22,676 nt of DNA from a bacterium (lineage in GTDB: Bacteria > SZUA-182 > DTGQ01), in the NCBI GenBank assembly GCA_040755755.1, contig JBFLZW010000027.1:1-22676 (forward strand). The letters are read 5' to 3'. The translations under genes were made by a program, and so were the position numbers. Shown piece after piece: positions 6,556 to 15,408 of the stretch. Under the pieces are notes generated by a model, which did not search any database, was not told where the DNA came from, and saw nothing but the letters and a program-made list of their open reading frames with translations. Positions within the stretch are counted from its first letter, which is position 1; each line of letters begins with the position of its first letter.

Positions 6556-7713
6556 TTATTCATTATTAAATAATGGTCTTTGCTTGCAATCGTTCGGCAA
6601 ATTGATAACCAGGGTAATCTCCCTGCCGGAGCCATCCTTCTCGATGGTAACTTCACTTCCGAAAGATTTCAGCAGGCGGATTCCGAGCGCAAAGTCCATC
6701 ATGTCCGGTTCAGCACTGAGCAGGTCATGAAGCGGCCCGTCTATGAAGCTGAAATCAGTCGGGATAGCCTCAGACAGAGCATCTTTGGTCTGAACCCTCA
6801 GACAAAATCCCTCGTGGTCGTCGATCAGGATCGACACCGGGGATGATCCATCTTTGATCCTTCGGAAGTAGCGCAGGATGCCGAGCAGGGCGGATCGCAG
6901 ACGTGCACTCTCCCCCAGGGATAAAGCCAGAGATACAGCCAGAGATGCAGATGGATCGGCAGCCTCTCTCCTTTCAACCTGAATCGGGAGCTGAGGGGCC
7001 TCCAGGCTCATCAGGAACATAACCTGGTTTATGACCTCCATCAGGGAAGTAGGAGAGAACCTGGTTTGGCCAAGATTGGAGAGCTCCCGGACATTATCCA
7101 GAGTTTTAGAGATCTTAAGGCACTGATCGATAATTTTTTCCATGGTGCTGGCTGGATTGAGGGGCTTCGAGGTCGGCTTTCGAACCTTGGTCATGGATAT
7201 TTCTGCATTCAAGCTGATAATAGCGGCCCGGTTCCTGATCTCATGGGCCCACTCGCGGGTCAGTTGACCGATCAGCGAGAACCAGCTTTCCTGCCGTTGC
7301 ACTGCCAGCAGCAATTCCTGCCCTCTCTTCCACGCCTGCCGCTCGATAGAGCGGCCAAGCTCCAGGCGAAGGATTTCAGGCTGGCAGGGTTTAACAAGGG
7401 GCTGACAGGAAAGGTTAGCCGGGATGAGGTTCTTGAGATGATCGGATTGGCCGGGAGATACCAGCGCATACGTCTTCAGGTGGGGAGAGCGTACTCTGGT
7501 GAGGGTCAAAAATTCCTCATCCTGATCGACCTGATCAAAGATAATGGCGGCAATACTGCTCTGGCCAGTCAGGATTTTCTCATACTCCTGAACTTCAGAA
7601 ACAACATGGAAAAGGAAATCTTTTTTCAGCTCTGCCAGCCAGGAGAGTGCTTCCCTATCGGGGTTCACGATGACAATGGGATACGTCAAATAGTCGATTT
7701 CAGCACTATACAT
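6556..7713 (-). CDS. Degenerate histidine kinase with N-terminal receiver-like domain
   Basis: A 385-residue soluble protein. Residues 10-115 look like a receiver fold: YPIVIVNPDREALSWL, Asp60 in AAIIFDQVD, Ser86 in TYALVSPGQ and Lys108 in QPLVKPCQPEIL, although the acidic pocket is altered. A dimerisation/phosphoacceptor helix follows with His157 in REWAHEIRNRAAIISLNAEI. The C-terminal part has the shape of an ATPase domain (LGESARLRSALLGILRYFRR, then MDFALGIRLLKSFGSEVTIE and REITLVINLP), but the N-box Asn is replaced (ILRYF where LLxNA is usual) and no DxGxG is visible. ATP binding is therefore doubtful. The ATG at 7713 has AAGGAAG before it. It is flanked by two receiver genes on the same strand. 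It could act as a phosphotransfer scaffold, a phosphatase, or a dimeric adaptor. Confidence 0.75.
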   Translation of the reverse strand: MYSAEIDYLTYPIVIVNPDREALSWLAELKKDFLFHVVSEVQEYEKILTGQSSIAAIIFDQVDQDEEFLTLTRVRSPHLKTYALVSPGQSDHLKNLIPANLSCQPLVKPCQPEILRLELGRSIERQAWKRGQELLLAVQRQESWFSLIGQLTREWAHEIRNRAAIISLNAEISMTKVRKPTSKPLNPASTMEKIIDQCLKISKTLDNVRELSNLGQTRFSPTSLMEVINQVMFLMSLEAPQLPIQVERREAADPSASLAVSLALSLGESARLRSALLGILRYFRRIKDGSSPVSILIDDHEGFCLRVQTKDALSEAIPTDFSFIDGPLHDLLSAEPDMMDFALGIRLLKSFGSEVTIEKDGSGREITLVINLPNDCKQRPLFNNE

Positions 7714-7783
7714 ACATCACTTCCTTAACCCCCGCAGGCGTTGACCACAGTATAGATTGAATAGACGGGTAAGAGCAGGCAAG

Positions 7784-7834
7784 AGAAGCCGCTTCATACC
7801 GATTGAATTCCGATTGAATTCCGGGGCAGCTTCT
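7784..7834 (-). terminator. Weak hairpin after the upstream receiver gene, with an 11-bp tandem repeat in its loop
   Basis: On the minus strand AGAAGCTGC, which includes the last base of the stop codon region, pairs with GCGGCTTCT (one G-U). The loop contains two exact copies of CGATTGAATTC (7800-7810 and 7811-7821). There is no T run, so termination would be weak; the kinase gene 71 bases further on may be co-transcribed. Confidence 0.3.
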
Positions 7835-8211
7835 TAGATCTCGTTTTCCCGGCTGATAATGCCCTTGACGATTTTTTTTAATTCTTCAATCCTGATAGAC
7901 TTGCTTAAAAATTCAAAGGCACCCAGATATTTGGCCTGATCATAGTTATTTTTTCCGCCATAGGCAGTTATCACGATGACCTTTACTTCCGGGTGATTTT
8001 GCTCTATGCATTCCAGGAACTCGATACCATCCATCTGAGGCATCTTCAAATCTGTCAATACGAGATCAAAGGTCTGTCTTTGCAGGTGCTCTAAAGCCAT
8101 TTTCCCATTTTCGGCTGTAGTTATCCTAAATCCCTCATCCTCCAGGATATCCCGTAATACATCTCGCATACCCGTATCATCATCAACCAATAAGATATGT
8201 TTCGGTTCCAT
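7834..8211 (-). CDS. Stand-alone response regulator receiver
   Basis: A 125-residue single-domain receiver: MEPKHILLVDDDTGMRDVLR with a full acidic pocket, the phospho-acceptor Asp in DLVLTDLKMPQMDGIEFL, the switch Thr in VKVIVITAYGG and Lys in FEFLSKSIRIEEL, where the usual Pro after the Lys is Ser. The ATG at 8211 is chosen because GAGG lies eight bases before it and because MEPKHILLVDDD is where receivers normally begin; the frame is open for 51 further codons upstream. It lies between uvrB (218 bases upstream) and the degenerate kinase (120 bases downstream), all on the minus strand. Its partner kinase is not evident, since the adjacent kinase looks unable to bind ATP. Confidence 0.9.
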   Translation of the reverse strand: MEPKHILLVDDDTGMRDVLRDILEDEGFRITTAENGKMALEHLQRQTFDLVLTDLKMPQMDGIEFLECIEQNHPEVKVIVITAYGGKNNYDQAKYLGAFEFLSKSIRIEELKKIVKGIISRENEI

Positions 8212-8417
8212 CGTGTAATCCTCATGTTGTTGTGCAGGATTTCGTTTCAAGAAAACAGGAAGAATTCCGGCTTCTATATCTTCTTCCTTGCTTATGACCA
8301 TAGTGGCCAGGTTATTATAATATTTATGAAGAGGTGTAGTTATTATATATGCATTTATCTTCAAAGTAAAGCATAAATTGTAAAATTAAAATTTGTTCAA
8401 TTCAGATGAAAATAATC

Positions 8418-8436
8418 AGGATAATAGCGCTATCCT
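8418..8436 (-). terminator. Short hairpin over the uvrB stop codon
   Basis: AGGATA and TATCCT pair around a seven-base loop that contains part of the stop codon. On the minus strand it is followed by GATTATTTTC, a poor T tract; on the plus strand it is followed by six T. A weak terminator for uvrB is possible. Confidence 0.35.
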
Positions 8437-10445
8437 TTTTTCCCTTCAGCTTCTTTCCTGATCTGGCGGATTTTGTCACGAATTCGGGCGGCTTCTTCAA
8501 ACTCCAGCCGGGAAGCGGCCTTTTTCATTTGCTGCTCCAATTGGGCCAGAAGCTCTTCCACCGGAGGCGGCTCAGCTCCATACGGAGCCTGTTTATCCTG
8601 GACTGAGGGCACGGTGGAGTAATCCCCGGCATAAGGAGTCTCCATCAAAGAGTCAATGGCCTTGCGGACTGATTCAGGGGTAATCCGGTTGGCCTGATTA
8701 TATTCCATCTGCAACTGTCTGCGCCGGTTAGTTTCCTCGATTGCCGTACTCATGGAATTGGTTATCCGGTCTGCATACATGATCACCCGCCCCTGGACAT
8801 GGCGGGCTGCCCGGCCTGCTGTCTGGATCAGGGAGACCGAAGAACGCAGGAACCCTTCCTTGTCCGCATCCAGAATGGCTACCAGCGAGACTTCCGGAAT
8901 ATCCAGTCCCTCCCGCAAAAGATTAATACCCACCAGGACATCAAACCGGTCCTGCCGCAGCTCACGGATCAGATTGGTCCTTTCTATGGTATCGATTTCA
9001 GAATGGAGATAGCGGACACGGACCCCAAGGTCCGTGTAATATTCGGTCAGGTCCTCGGCCATCCGCTTGGTCAGGGTCGTAACCAGAATTTTGTCCCCCT
9101 GCTGAACCGTCTTTCGGATCTCCTCCAGAAGGTCATCCACCTGACTGGTCGCCGGTCTCACTTCAACCTTCGGGTCCATCAGGCCGGTGGGCCGGATGAC
9201 CTGCTCCACAACCAGCCCCTGGCTGACCGTCAGCTCGTATTCAGCCGGCGTGGCCGAAACATAGAGCACCTGGTGTACCCGTTCATTAAATTCCCGAAAG
9301 GTAAGGGGCCGGTTGTCGAAGGCGGAAGGCAGACGGAAGCCAAAATCGACCAGGCTCTTTTTCCGGGAGCGGTCTCCCGCCCACATGGCCCGCAGTTGCG
9401 GAATGGTTACGTGACTTTCATCGATGATGATCATACTGTCCTGCGGGAAATAATCCAGCAGGGTGTAGGGAGGCTCATTGGCCTGCCTGCCATCCATATG
9501 ACGGGAGTAATTTTCAATCCCGTGGCAGTAGCCGATTTCCTGGAGCATTTCGAGATCGAAATTGGTCCGCTGATCGAGACGCTGGGCTTCGAGGAGTTTA
9601 TCCTCCGCTTTCAGGACCGCCAGCCGCTCTTCCAGTTCCCGACTGATGCGCTCTATGGCCAGCTCCATTTTCTCCCTGGGCAGTACGTAGTGGCTGCCGG
9701 GATAGATATTGACCGAGTCAAGGCGACTGGTTACCCGTCCGGTCAAAGGGTCGATGAGGGATATGGTATCCAGTTCATCGCCGAAAAATTCGAGCCGCAC
9801 CGCCGCTTCTTCCTCATAGCTGGGAAAGATTTCCACCGTATCTCCCCGCACCCGGAACGTGCCCCGGTGAAAGTCAATGTCATTGCGGCTATACTGCATA
9901 TTGACCAGGTCCCGCAAAACCTCGTTTCTCCGCAGCCGGTGCCCCGGCTCAAGGGAAATGCGCATGTGCTGATACTCCTGCGGCGAGCCAAGGCCGTAGA
10001 TGCAGGACACACTGGCCACCACAATGACATCCCGGCGCTCGAACAGGGACCGGGTGGCGGAGTGCCTCATCTTGTCGAGATTTTCATTGATGGAAGAATC
10101 CTTTTCGATATAGGTATCCGTCTGGGGAATGTAGGCTTCCGGCTGATAGTAATCATAGTAGCTGACAAAATACTCTACAGCGTTGGCTGGAAAGAATTTG
10201 CGAAATTCCAGGTAAAGCTGTGCAGCCAGTGTCTTGTTGTGGGAGATCACCAGCGTAGGTTTCTGGACCCTTTCAATAAGATTGGCCATGGTAAAGGTCT
10301 TGCCTGATCCCGTGACCCCCAGAAGAACCTGATGCTGTACTCCGTGAATAATATTTTCAGCCAGCTTTTCGATCGCTTTGGGCTGATCTCCCTGCGGCTG
10401 AAATTCGGAAGATAGGGAAAACCGTCTTTCCGTGCTTACTGTCAT
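8430..10445 (-). CDS. uvrB: UvrABC excision nuclease subunit B
   Basis: A 671-residue DNA-damage recognition helicase of nucleotide excision repair; it is loaded by UvrA and then recruits UvrC. Visible parts in order are [14 protein letters not shown] near the N-terminus, Walker A GVTGSGKT at about 43-50, the damage-wedging beta-hairpin region [20 protein letters not shown], Walker B-like [12 protein letters not shown], the helicase motifs [18 protein letters not shown] and [18 protein letters not shown] with QTAGRAARH, and the C-terminal UVR motif [20 protein letters not shown], which binds UvrC. Length matches the family (660-680). I prefer the ATG at 10445 because the domain begins soon after; ATGs at 10454 and 10493 are possible, and no start has a strong ribosome binding site. 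No recognisable LexA box was found upstream. Confidence 0.97.
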   Translation of the reverse strand: MTVSTERRFSLSSEFQPQGDQPKAIEKLAENIIHGVQHQVLLGVTGSGKTFTMANLIERVQKPTLVISHNKTLAAQLYLEFRKFFPANAVEYFVSYYDYYQPEAYIPQTDTYIEKDSSINENLDKMRHSATRSLFERRDVIVVASVSCIYGLGSPQEYQHMRISLEPGHRLRRNEVLRDLVNMQYSRNDIDFHRGTFRVRGDTVEIFPSYEEEAAVRLEFFGDELDTISLIDPLTGRVTSRLDSVNIYPGSHYVLPREKMELAIERISRELEERLAVLKAEDKLLEAQRLDQRTNFDLEMLQEIGYCHGIENYSRHMDGRQANEPPYTLLDYFPQDSMIIIDESHVTIPQLRAMWAGDRSRKKSLVDFGFRLPSAFDNRPLTFREFNERVHQVLYVSATPAEYELTVSQGLVVEQVIRPTGLMDPKVEVRPATSQVDDLLEEIRKTVQQGDKILVTTLTKRMAEDLTEYYTDLGVRVRYLHSEIDTIERTNLIRELRQDRFDVLVGINLLREGLDIPEVSLVAILDADKEGFLRSSVSLIQTAGRAARHVQGRVIMYADRITNSMSTAIEETNRRRQLQMEYNQANRITPESVRKAIDSLMETPYAGDYSTVPSVQDKQAPYGAEPPPVEELLAQLEQQMKKAASRLEFEEAARIRDKIRQIRKEAEGKKG

Positions 10446-10565
10446 TCCACACATCTCAAGTCTCTGCCATGTCCATGAGGTGAACATGATCATGACTTGT
10501 CTCTGCTATGCCTATAGTGTATTGTTCTGATGTTCACTCTCCATGCTTATTGCATATCATAACTG

Positions 10566-10571
10566 ATTATA
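10566..10571 (-). promoter_or_regulatory. Possible -10 element upstream of uvrB
   Basis: A consensus TATAAT on the minus strand 120 bases upstream of the chosen uvrB start. The hexamer 17 bases further upstream (TTTCTC) is a poor -35, so this is only a candidate. Confidence 0.25.
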
Positions 10572-10654
10572 GCATAACTATCTGGCAAGAGAAACAGTTC
10601 TTGCTTTGAGCCTTGCGATCGTGCCGGAAAAGAGCTGTCACACCGACCGGAGAC

Positions 10655-10822
10655 TTACTCGTGAAATCCTGATTCCATATCCTCCAGGTCAAAGGCAGAG
10701 GGATCATAGCCTATTTTGAAGATTACATCCAGTTTCTCTTTCAGAATCTCTTCGAACATCTTCGCAAAAATCGTATCTTCCTCTTGCATGTGCTCCTGGA
10801 CACTCATGACAGCTTGCGACAT
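10655..10822 (-). CDS. Small acidic protein, unknown function
   Basis: A 55-residue protein starting MSQAVMSVQEHMQEEDTIFA, continuing with an amphipathic charged helix (KMFEEILKEKLDVIFK) and an acidic end (AFDLEDMESGF). GGAGGAG lies seven bases before the ATG at 10822, a strong initiation signal that decides this start. There is no signal peptide or membrane segment. It lies 209 bases upstream of uvrB on the same strand, with a possible uvrB promoter in between, so it is probably a separate unit. No family is recognised; the composition resembles small anti-activator or adaptor proteins, but this is only an impression. Confidence 0.55.
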   Translation of the reverse strand: MSQAVMSVQEHMQEEDTIFAKMFEEILKEKLDVIFKIGYDPSAFDLEDMESGFHE

Positions 10823-11359
10823 TTTTTTCTCCTCCGCTGGAAAGTTAACATTTCGCGACGCCGTGAACGAAATCCAATGCGCGCAGTAGCCTGATAATAG
10901 TAACAAGCGATTCTACCGGTATTATTGATGCAAAGTGTATACCAAAGAAGAGAGGAGTCAGGAGACAGAAGTCAGGAGACAGAAGTCAGGAGACAGAAGA
11001 GAGTGGTCAGTGGTCAGTGGCCAGTGGCCAGTAAGAACATGAGGTGCTTTTCTCTGTGTCTCTGTGGTGTCCTTTGTCTTTGTCTTTGTCTTTTTTGTAT
11101 TCCTCCCGACTCCTGACTCCTGACTCCTGACTCCTCAACTTCAATTTCCTTCCCAATGAAAACCCCCCTTGGTGCCGAATAAAAAATATGAGCGCTATTA
11201 TTTTACAAAAGCAAGCCGGCAGATTATCCAGAGCCCTATCCACCGCAAGCTATGATGAATCCAACTGTTTGTTATTGAGACAATGGCTGTATACAAAATG
11301 AACATAATTGAGAACAAATTTATTGCTTTGAACGGTTATTTGTGGCATACTGGGAAACT
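10823..11359. other. Gene-free repeat-rich spacer
   Basis: This separates the divergent small acidic protein gene and the sigma-54 activator gene. Apart from the compound repeat at 10954-11135 I see no gene. The remainder (11136-11341) is AT-rich and presumably carries the activator promoter, which I could not define. Confidence 0.5.
10954..11135. repeat. Compound short-period repeat block
   Basis: Arrays in order: seven heptamers of the type GGAGTCA/GGAGACA/GAAGTCA (10954-11002); four heptamers GGTCAGT, GGTCAGT, GGCCAGT, GGCCAGT (11005-11032); two octamers TCTCTGTG (11051-11066); three hexamers TTTGTC (about 11073-11090); and four heptamers GACTCCT (11108-11135). The last array is the reverse complement class of the first, so the block has inverted arms. 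Confidence 0.8.
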
Positions 11360-12799
11360 ATGAAAAGACGAACAATAATCCTGGCCAACGACGAAATAGA
11401 ATCATTAAAGAACCTCAAAGTCGCTCTCGAAAATCAGGGCTACATTGTTCTCCAGGCCAATGACGGGCCGGAGGCTATCGATCTTCACGAAAAGGAAAAA
11501 CCGGATCTGGTTATCCTGGATCTTTCCCTGCCCAAGATTTCCGGTATTGATGCGCTGCGGATCATCAAGAAGAAGACACCCCGCCTGCCGGTCATGGTCG
11601 TGGCCAATCACGTTTCGACCAATTCAGCCATCGAAACCATGAAGCTGGGAGCCTATGACTACATTACCCAGCCTTTTGAGATTCCCAAGATGCTGGATAT
11701 TATCAACACGGCTCTGGCTCTGGACACTGAGGCGGAAAGACGGATTGCCATCAATCCCGGCACCTTTGCTCATGGCTCATTCGAATCCGACACCATTATC
11801 GGCAATAGCCGGGAAATGCTTGAAATCTATAAAATGGTTGGTCAGGTAGCCCAGAGTGATGCCCCGGTCCTGATCCAGGGAGAAAGCGGAACAGGAAAGG
11901 AGTTGATCGCCCGCGCTATTTATCACCACAGCCTGAGGAGCGATAAGCAGTTTCTGGCCATAAATTGCGCAGCCATTCCTGAGCAATTATTGGAAAGTGA
12001 GCTGTTCGGTCATGAAAAAGGCTCATTTACCGGCGCTCTGAACAGAAAGATAGGAAAATTTGAGCAGTGCAACAGCGGGACAATCTTTCTCGATGAAATC
12101 GGTGACATGGCCCTCTCTGCCCAGAGCAAGGTCCTGCGGGTTTTGCAGGATCAGGTCTTCGAGCGGGTTGGCGGCCATGAGAGCATCAAGGTCGATGTCA
12201 GGGTGATCGCCGCTACCAACAAGAGCCTTGTCCAGGCTGTCAAGGAAGGGATATTCCGGGTGGACCTTTTCTACCGGCTCAAAGTCATTTCCTTCTACCT
12301 GCCCCCCCTGAGAGAGCGGCCCGAAGATATCGCTCTTTTGGCAGATTATTTCCTGCTCAAATACCGGCACAAACTCAAAAAAGAAATCAATGGCATCGCT
12401 CATTCCACCATGATGCTGCTGACCCAGTACCACTGGCCGGGAAACATCCGCGAGCTTGAGAACGTGATTCAATCAGCCATAGTTCTCTGCAAGGGCGATG
12501 TTGTCCTGCCGGAGCATCTCCCCATTGGCGAGATGATGGAAAAGAAAAAGCACCCCACAATCTGCATCGATCATGTGGATGACTATGCGGAAATGTTCGA
12601 GGATATGCTGACTCCGAGCATTGACCGGCTCATCGACCAGGGCGCGGACGATGTCGCCACCCGCCTGACCGATGGCCTTGAGCGGGCCATGATCAAACGC
12701 ACCCTGGAAAAGGTAAACAATAACCAGGTCAAGGCATCCAAAGTGCTCGGCATCAGCCGCAACACCCTGCGAAGCAAGATGGAAAAATTCGGACTGTAG
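11360..12799 (+). CDS. NtrC-family sigma-54 activator with degenerate receiver
   Basis: A 479-residue protein with three domains. The receiver (1-120) keeps the phospho-acceptor Asp54 in PDLVILDLSLPKISG, but the acidic pocket is Asn10-Asp11, the switch Thr is Ala82 (VMVVANH) and the conserved Lys is Gln104 (YDYITQPFE). The AAA+ domain (about 145-370) is intact: Walker A GESGTGKE, the sigma-54 contact loop as GSFTGA, Walker B GTIFLDEIGD, and R-finger region PLRERPEDIALLADYF. A Fis-type helix-turn-helix closes it (NNNQVKASKVLGISRNTLRS). It should remodel sigma-54 RNA polymerase at enhancer-dependent promoters; with these receiver changes its control by phosphorylation is doubtful. The ATG at 11360 follows GGGAAAC; a GTG at 11342 would add six residues. 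No kinase gene adjoins it. Confidence 0.93.
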   Translation: MKRRTIILANDEIESLKNLKVALENQGYIVLQANDGPEAIDLHEKEKPDLVILDLSLPKISGIDALRIIKKKTPRLPVMVVANHVSTNSAIETMKLGAYDYITQPFEIPKMLDIINTALALDTEAERRIAINPGTFAHGSFESDTIIGNSREMLEIYKMVGQVAQSDAPVLIQGESGTGKELIARAIYHHSLRSDKQFLAINCAAIPEQLLESELFGHEKGSFTGALNRKIGKFEQCNSGTIFLDEIGDMALSAQSKVLRVLQDQVFERVGGHESIKVDVRVIAATNKSLVQAVKEGIFRVDLFYRLKVISFYLPPLRERPEDIALLADYFLLKYRHKLKKEINGIAHSTMMLLTQYHWPGNIRELENVIQSAIVLCKGDVVLPEHLPIGEMMEKKKHPTICIDHVDDYAEMFEDMLTPSIDRLIDQGADDVATRLTDGLERAMIKRTLEKVNNNQVKASKVLGISRNTLRSKMEKFGL

Positions 12800-12946
12800 G
12801 GCTGGAATGCTGGTGGTATCTGCTGATTTAATCTCCCGACCGATGGTTAACTTTGCGGCCACCACGGAGGAGAGAGAGCATGCATCTGTAATATGTACCT
12901 CACTCTCTTTGAGGACACTTATTCTCCCCCGCCCCTTTGAGGCAGG

Positions 12947-12973
12947 TGTTAAGCTAAGCCGAATGGCACTTAC
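12947..12973. repeat. Dispersed repeat: element end motif plus GAATGGCACTTAC
   Basis: AGGTGTTAAGCTAAG matches the inner 15 bases of the terminal repeats of the 204-bp element. Immediately after it, GAATGGCACTTAC matches 22368-22380 near the right end of the window. The combination suggests a remnant of a related mobile element; no second end was found. Confidence 0.55.
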
Positions 12974-13323
12974 CCACGCCAGGCTTGCACTCCTTGAAGG
13001 GCAGGGATTCTTCTCAGCATACAGTCCATCCTTTATCAACTGCGGCGGCAGGCCATTTGGGATTGGGATGGCACGATACTGCTTTGCCGGGCGTTACTAT
13101 GCAAGGTTGCGCACTATGCCAGCAAAGCGGTCTTGTGCGCTGAGCACTCCAAAGTAGCTGCCGCTACGGCCTTAAATATCCGCCTAAAAGGACAATCAAG
13201 TCTGCACTCCCACCAGCAGATGTTCCCCCTCTTGTATGAAAGCCTCCATAACTCCCCTCCCCCTTGAGGTTCAGGGGCGGACAGGTTTATTATTCCCTCT
13301 TTTCATGAGAGAATTTACGAAAA

Positions 13324-13456
13324 GACACGAAGGGCACGAAGATAAAAGGATAAGAAGAGTAGAGCTTTTGATAAGTTGCCCAGGAAAGTGATCCGCCTGG
13401 ACTTTAAAATGTTTGATCTCTTCGTGAGCTTCGTGCTCCTTCGTGCTCTTCGTGTC
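13324..13456. repeat. Nonamer arrays in inverted orientation
   Basis: Two nonamers GACACGAAG, GGCACGAAG at 13324-13341 face four copies of the reverse-complement class (CTTCGTGAG, CTTCGTGCTC, CTTCGTGCT, CTTCGTGTC) at 13420-13456. The arms could pair around about 80 bases. Confidence 0.75.
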
Positions 13457-13626
13457 CTTAAAAATTAAAATAGTTTCTCGATTAGAGAAAGATATAAATA
13501 GAAGATGGGAGTCAGGAAGCGGTAATTCCCTGGTAAATGTGTCGATATAGTGGAGTGTCTCTTGAAGCGATGAGGCCTTTACGGGCTGAAGTAAGGCGGC
13601 GTCGAGCGGGGAGGTCAGGAAGCGGT

Positions 13627-14271
13627 ATGCAATCGATCAAGGTGGAGAAGCTATCTGGATACAGCTATTGGATGCTTCTTCCAGATGGGTATGGAAAGGA
13701 GCAGGGGCCATGGCCGGTGATTCTCTTCCTTCATGGCGCAGGAGAGAGGGGGAACGATCTTGATCTGGTCAAAAAATATGGCCCTCCGAGAATTGCTGAG
13801 GAGTTTGAAAATTTCCCTTTTATCGTGATTGCCCCCCAGTGCCCACGGGGTGAAGTATGGGCGAACGACCAGCTCATAGCCCTCCTTGACGAAGCTATCG
13901 ACCGGAATGAAATTGACAGGGACCGGATTTATTTGACCGGCATCAGTATGGGCGGTGCCGGAGTATGGAAGCTGGCTGCCGCGCATCCGGACCGGTTCGC
14001 GGCCATTGCTCCGATCTGTGGGTATAGTTACGATCCCAGCCAGGTATTGTCCCTGACGAAGACTCCGGTCTGGGTGTTTCATGGCGCCAAGGATGACGTG
14101 GTTCCGGTTGTTGAGTCAGAGCGCATAGTCAATGCACTGAGGAAAAATGGCGGGACTGTCAGGTTTACGGTATATCCTGATGTCGGACATGCAGAGGCCT
14201 GGGAGATAGCCTATAGTGACTGGAACCTCTATGACTGGTTCCTTCAGCATACCAGACATCACCTTGAATAG
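13627..14271 (+). CDS. Alpha/beta hydrolase, predicted peptidase/esterase (COG4099-like)
   Basis: A 214-residue hydrolase with the catalytic triad visible: nucleophile Ser in the elbow LTGISMGGAGVW, the acid in FHGAKDDVVPVVES and His in YPDVGHAEAWE. The oxyanion segment is VILFLHGAGERGNDLD. The order and length fit the predicted-peptidase/phospholipase-carboxylesterase group that acts on esters or short peptides. There is no signal peptide from the chosen start, so it is probably cytoplasmic. The ATG at 13627 follows AGGAAGCGGT; the frame is open for 30 more codons upstream, but those are Arg-rich and look non-coding. It faces the decayed FAD/Rieske gene tail to tail, with 16 bases between them. 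The substrate is unknown. Confidence 0.8.
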   Translation: MQSIKVEKLSGYSYWMLLPDGYGKEQGPWPVILFLHGAGERGNDLDLVKKYGPPRIAEEFENFPFIVIAPQCPRGEVWANDQLIALLDEAIDRNEIDRDRIYLTGISMGGAGVWKLAAAHPDRFAAIAPICGYSYDPSQVLSLTKTPVWVFHGAKDDVVPVVESERIVNALRKNGGTVRFTVYPDVGHAEAWEIAYSDWNLYDWFLQHTRHHLE

Positions 14272-14287
14272 CCTGGTTAGAATCTGC

Positions 14288-15287
14288 TTATTTCTTTTTC
14301 ACCAGATCCTTGATGGCTGGCGCATGAATGACCTTGCCGTGATAATCGAAGCGGGATCCGTGGCAGGGACAATCCCAGCTCTTCTCTGCACTGTTCCAGC
14401 TCACCACGCAGCCCGGATAAGTGCAGTTTGGTGAAAGTGCATGGATCCTGCCCTGATCGTCTTTGTATGCAGCCACCTTCGCTTCACCCGCCTGGATAAG
14501 TGCACCCTCTCCTCTGGCAAGATCCTCAAAGGACCGCCTGGCTGGAGGGATCAGGTGCCCTGCGGTGAGCTCCCTGGCCACGTTGAGATTCTCGATGATG
14601 AACTTTTTGGCCGAAGTCAGGGAAGTAAAACGGTTGGGATCGAAGAGCGATAACCAGGGATTGGGGCGTTTTAGGACCATATCGGAGAGGATCATGCCCG
14701 ATACCGTGCCAAGCGTCATTCCCCAGCCGCCAAAGCCTGTGGCCACATACAGCCGTCTGGAAGCCAAGGTAAACAGCCCGATAAAGGGTACGCGGTCTGC
14801 TGGCATATTGTCCTGCGTGGACCATCGGTACTCAATGGACTCGATCATAAAGTGTTCTTTTGCATACTGCTCGATCCGCCGATAATGCTCCCTGGTATCC
14901 CCTCCCTGTCCGGTCTTGTGGCTTTCACCACCCACCAGAAGGTAACTCTCGCCTGAATCCGTGATGTGAGAGCGAATGGTGCGGTGCGGCTCCTGCGTGC
15001 TGATGAACATTCCTTCCAGCACCTGATTGCCTCTGGTGTGCATCCGCTGACTCCCCTGGCAACGCCGTCCGCATCGACAACGGCCACCCTGGCCCCGGCC
15101 TGCTTGAGAAGCACTGCCGCGGTCAGCCCGGCCATTTTCCAGCCCCAAGAATGGCTACATCCACCGATATGCTCCCCTCCAGGGCCGGATAGCAGGCTTC
15201 CCCGGCAGTGCCTATCCAGAGGGACTCCGGCCTGCCGGGCAGAGAGTGCGCCGAAGAACCAGCTTTTCCTTCTTGAAAAGAATTCAT
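14288..15287 (-). pseudogene. FAD-dependent oxidoreductase with C-terminal Rieske domain, internally deleted and frameshifted
   Basis: The intact start (MNSFQEGKAGSSAHSLPGRP, ATG at 15287 after GGAGG) runs to the FAD nucleotide-binding loop VDVAILGAG, where two extra A in the run at 15135-15138 shift the frame to a stop. The next frame continues MAGLTAAVLLKQAGARVAVV to RGVSG, then a second shift leads to VLEGMFISTQEPHRTIRSHI. Members of this family have about 200 residues between those two points; here they are missing, so the whole locus is 1000 bases where about 1.5 kb is expected. The C-terminal FAD part (YVATGFGGWGMTLGTVSGM) and Rieske domain remain. In the Rieske part the first CxH pair is CTY (TAT for CAT), so a [2Fe-2S] His ligand is lost as well; CPCH is kept. 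It is a dead gene. Confidence 0.9.
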
Positions 15288-15408
15288 TGCAGCCTCCTTC
15301 CCTATTTCATGCTTATGAGTCATACCCACTATCCCGGCTTATAAACCGCTTACTCTGGAATATCGGCATTCGAAGGGAATCCCGCTCAGGGGAAGTGATT
15401 CGGTATTT

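Larger units (their letters stand above)
12800..13626. other. Long intergenic region with repeat remnants
   Basis: No convincing gene. A 116-codon plus-strand frame covers 12807-13157, but it has no ribosome binding site and a composition unlike its neighbours. The region holds an AGGTGTTAAGCTAAG motif at about 12947 shared with the ends of the element at 732-935, the short repeats at 13324-13456, and a G-rich CCCCCTTGAGGTTCAGGGG segment near 13258 that also occurs inverted inside that element. A 14-bp direct repeat, GTCAGGAAGCGGTA, occurs at 13511-13524 and 13614-13627, where it carries the hydrolase ribosome binding site. Confidence 0.5.

Noticed and set aside
7066-7728. A 220-codon plus-strand frame opposite the degenerate kinase gene
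   Set aside because: It is a shadow of the kinase gene, whose reading frame shows a His box and receiver features.
8799-10307. A 502-codon open frame on the plus strand
   Set aside because: It is antisense to uvrB, which is unmistakable; the frame has no ribosome binding site and no domain features, and long antisense frames are common opposite GC-rich conserved genes.
10954-11135. A CRISPR-like look from evenly repeated units
   Set aside because: The units are 6 to 8 bases and directly adjacent, with no unique spacers of about 30 bases and no cas genes.
12807-13157. A 116-codon plus-strand frame after the sigma-54 activator
   Set aside because: There is no ribosome binding site, it runs through dispersed repeat sequence, and its composition is unlike real proteins.
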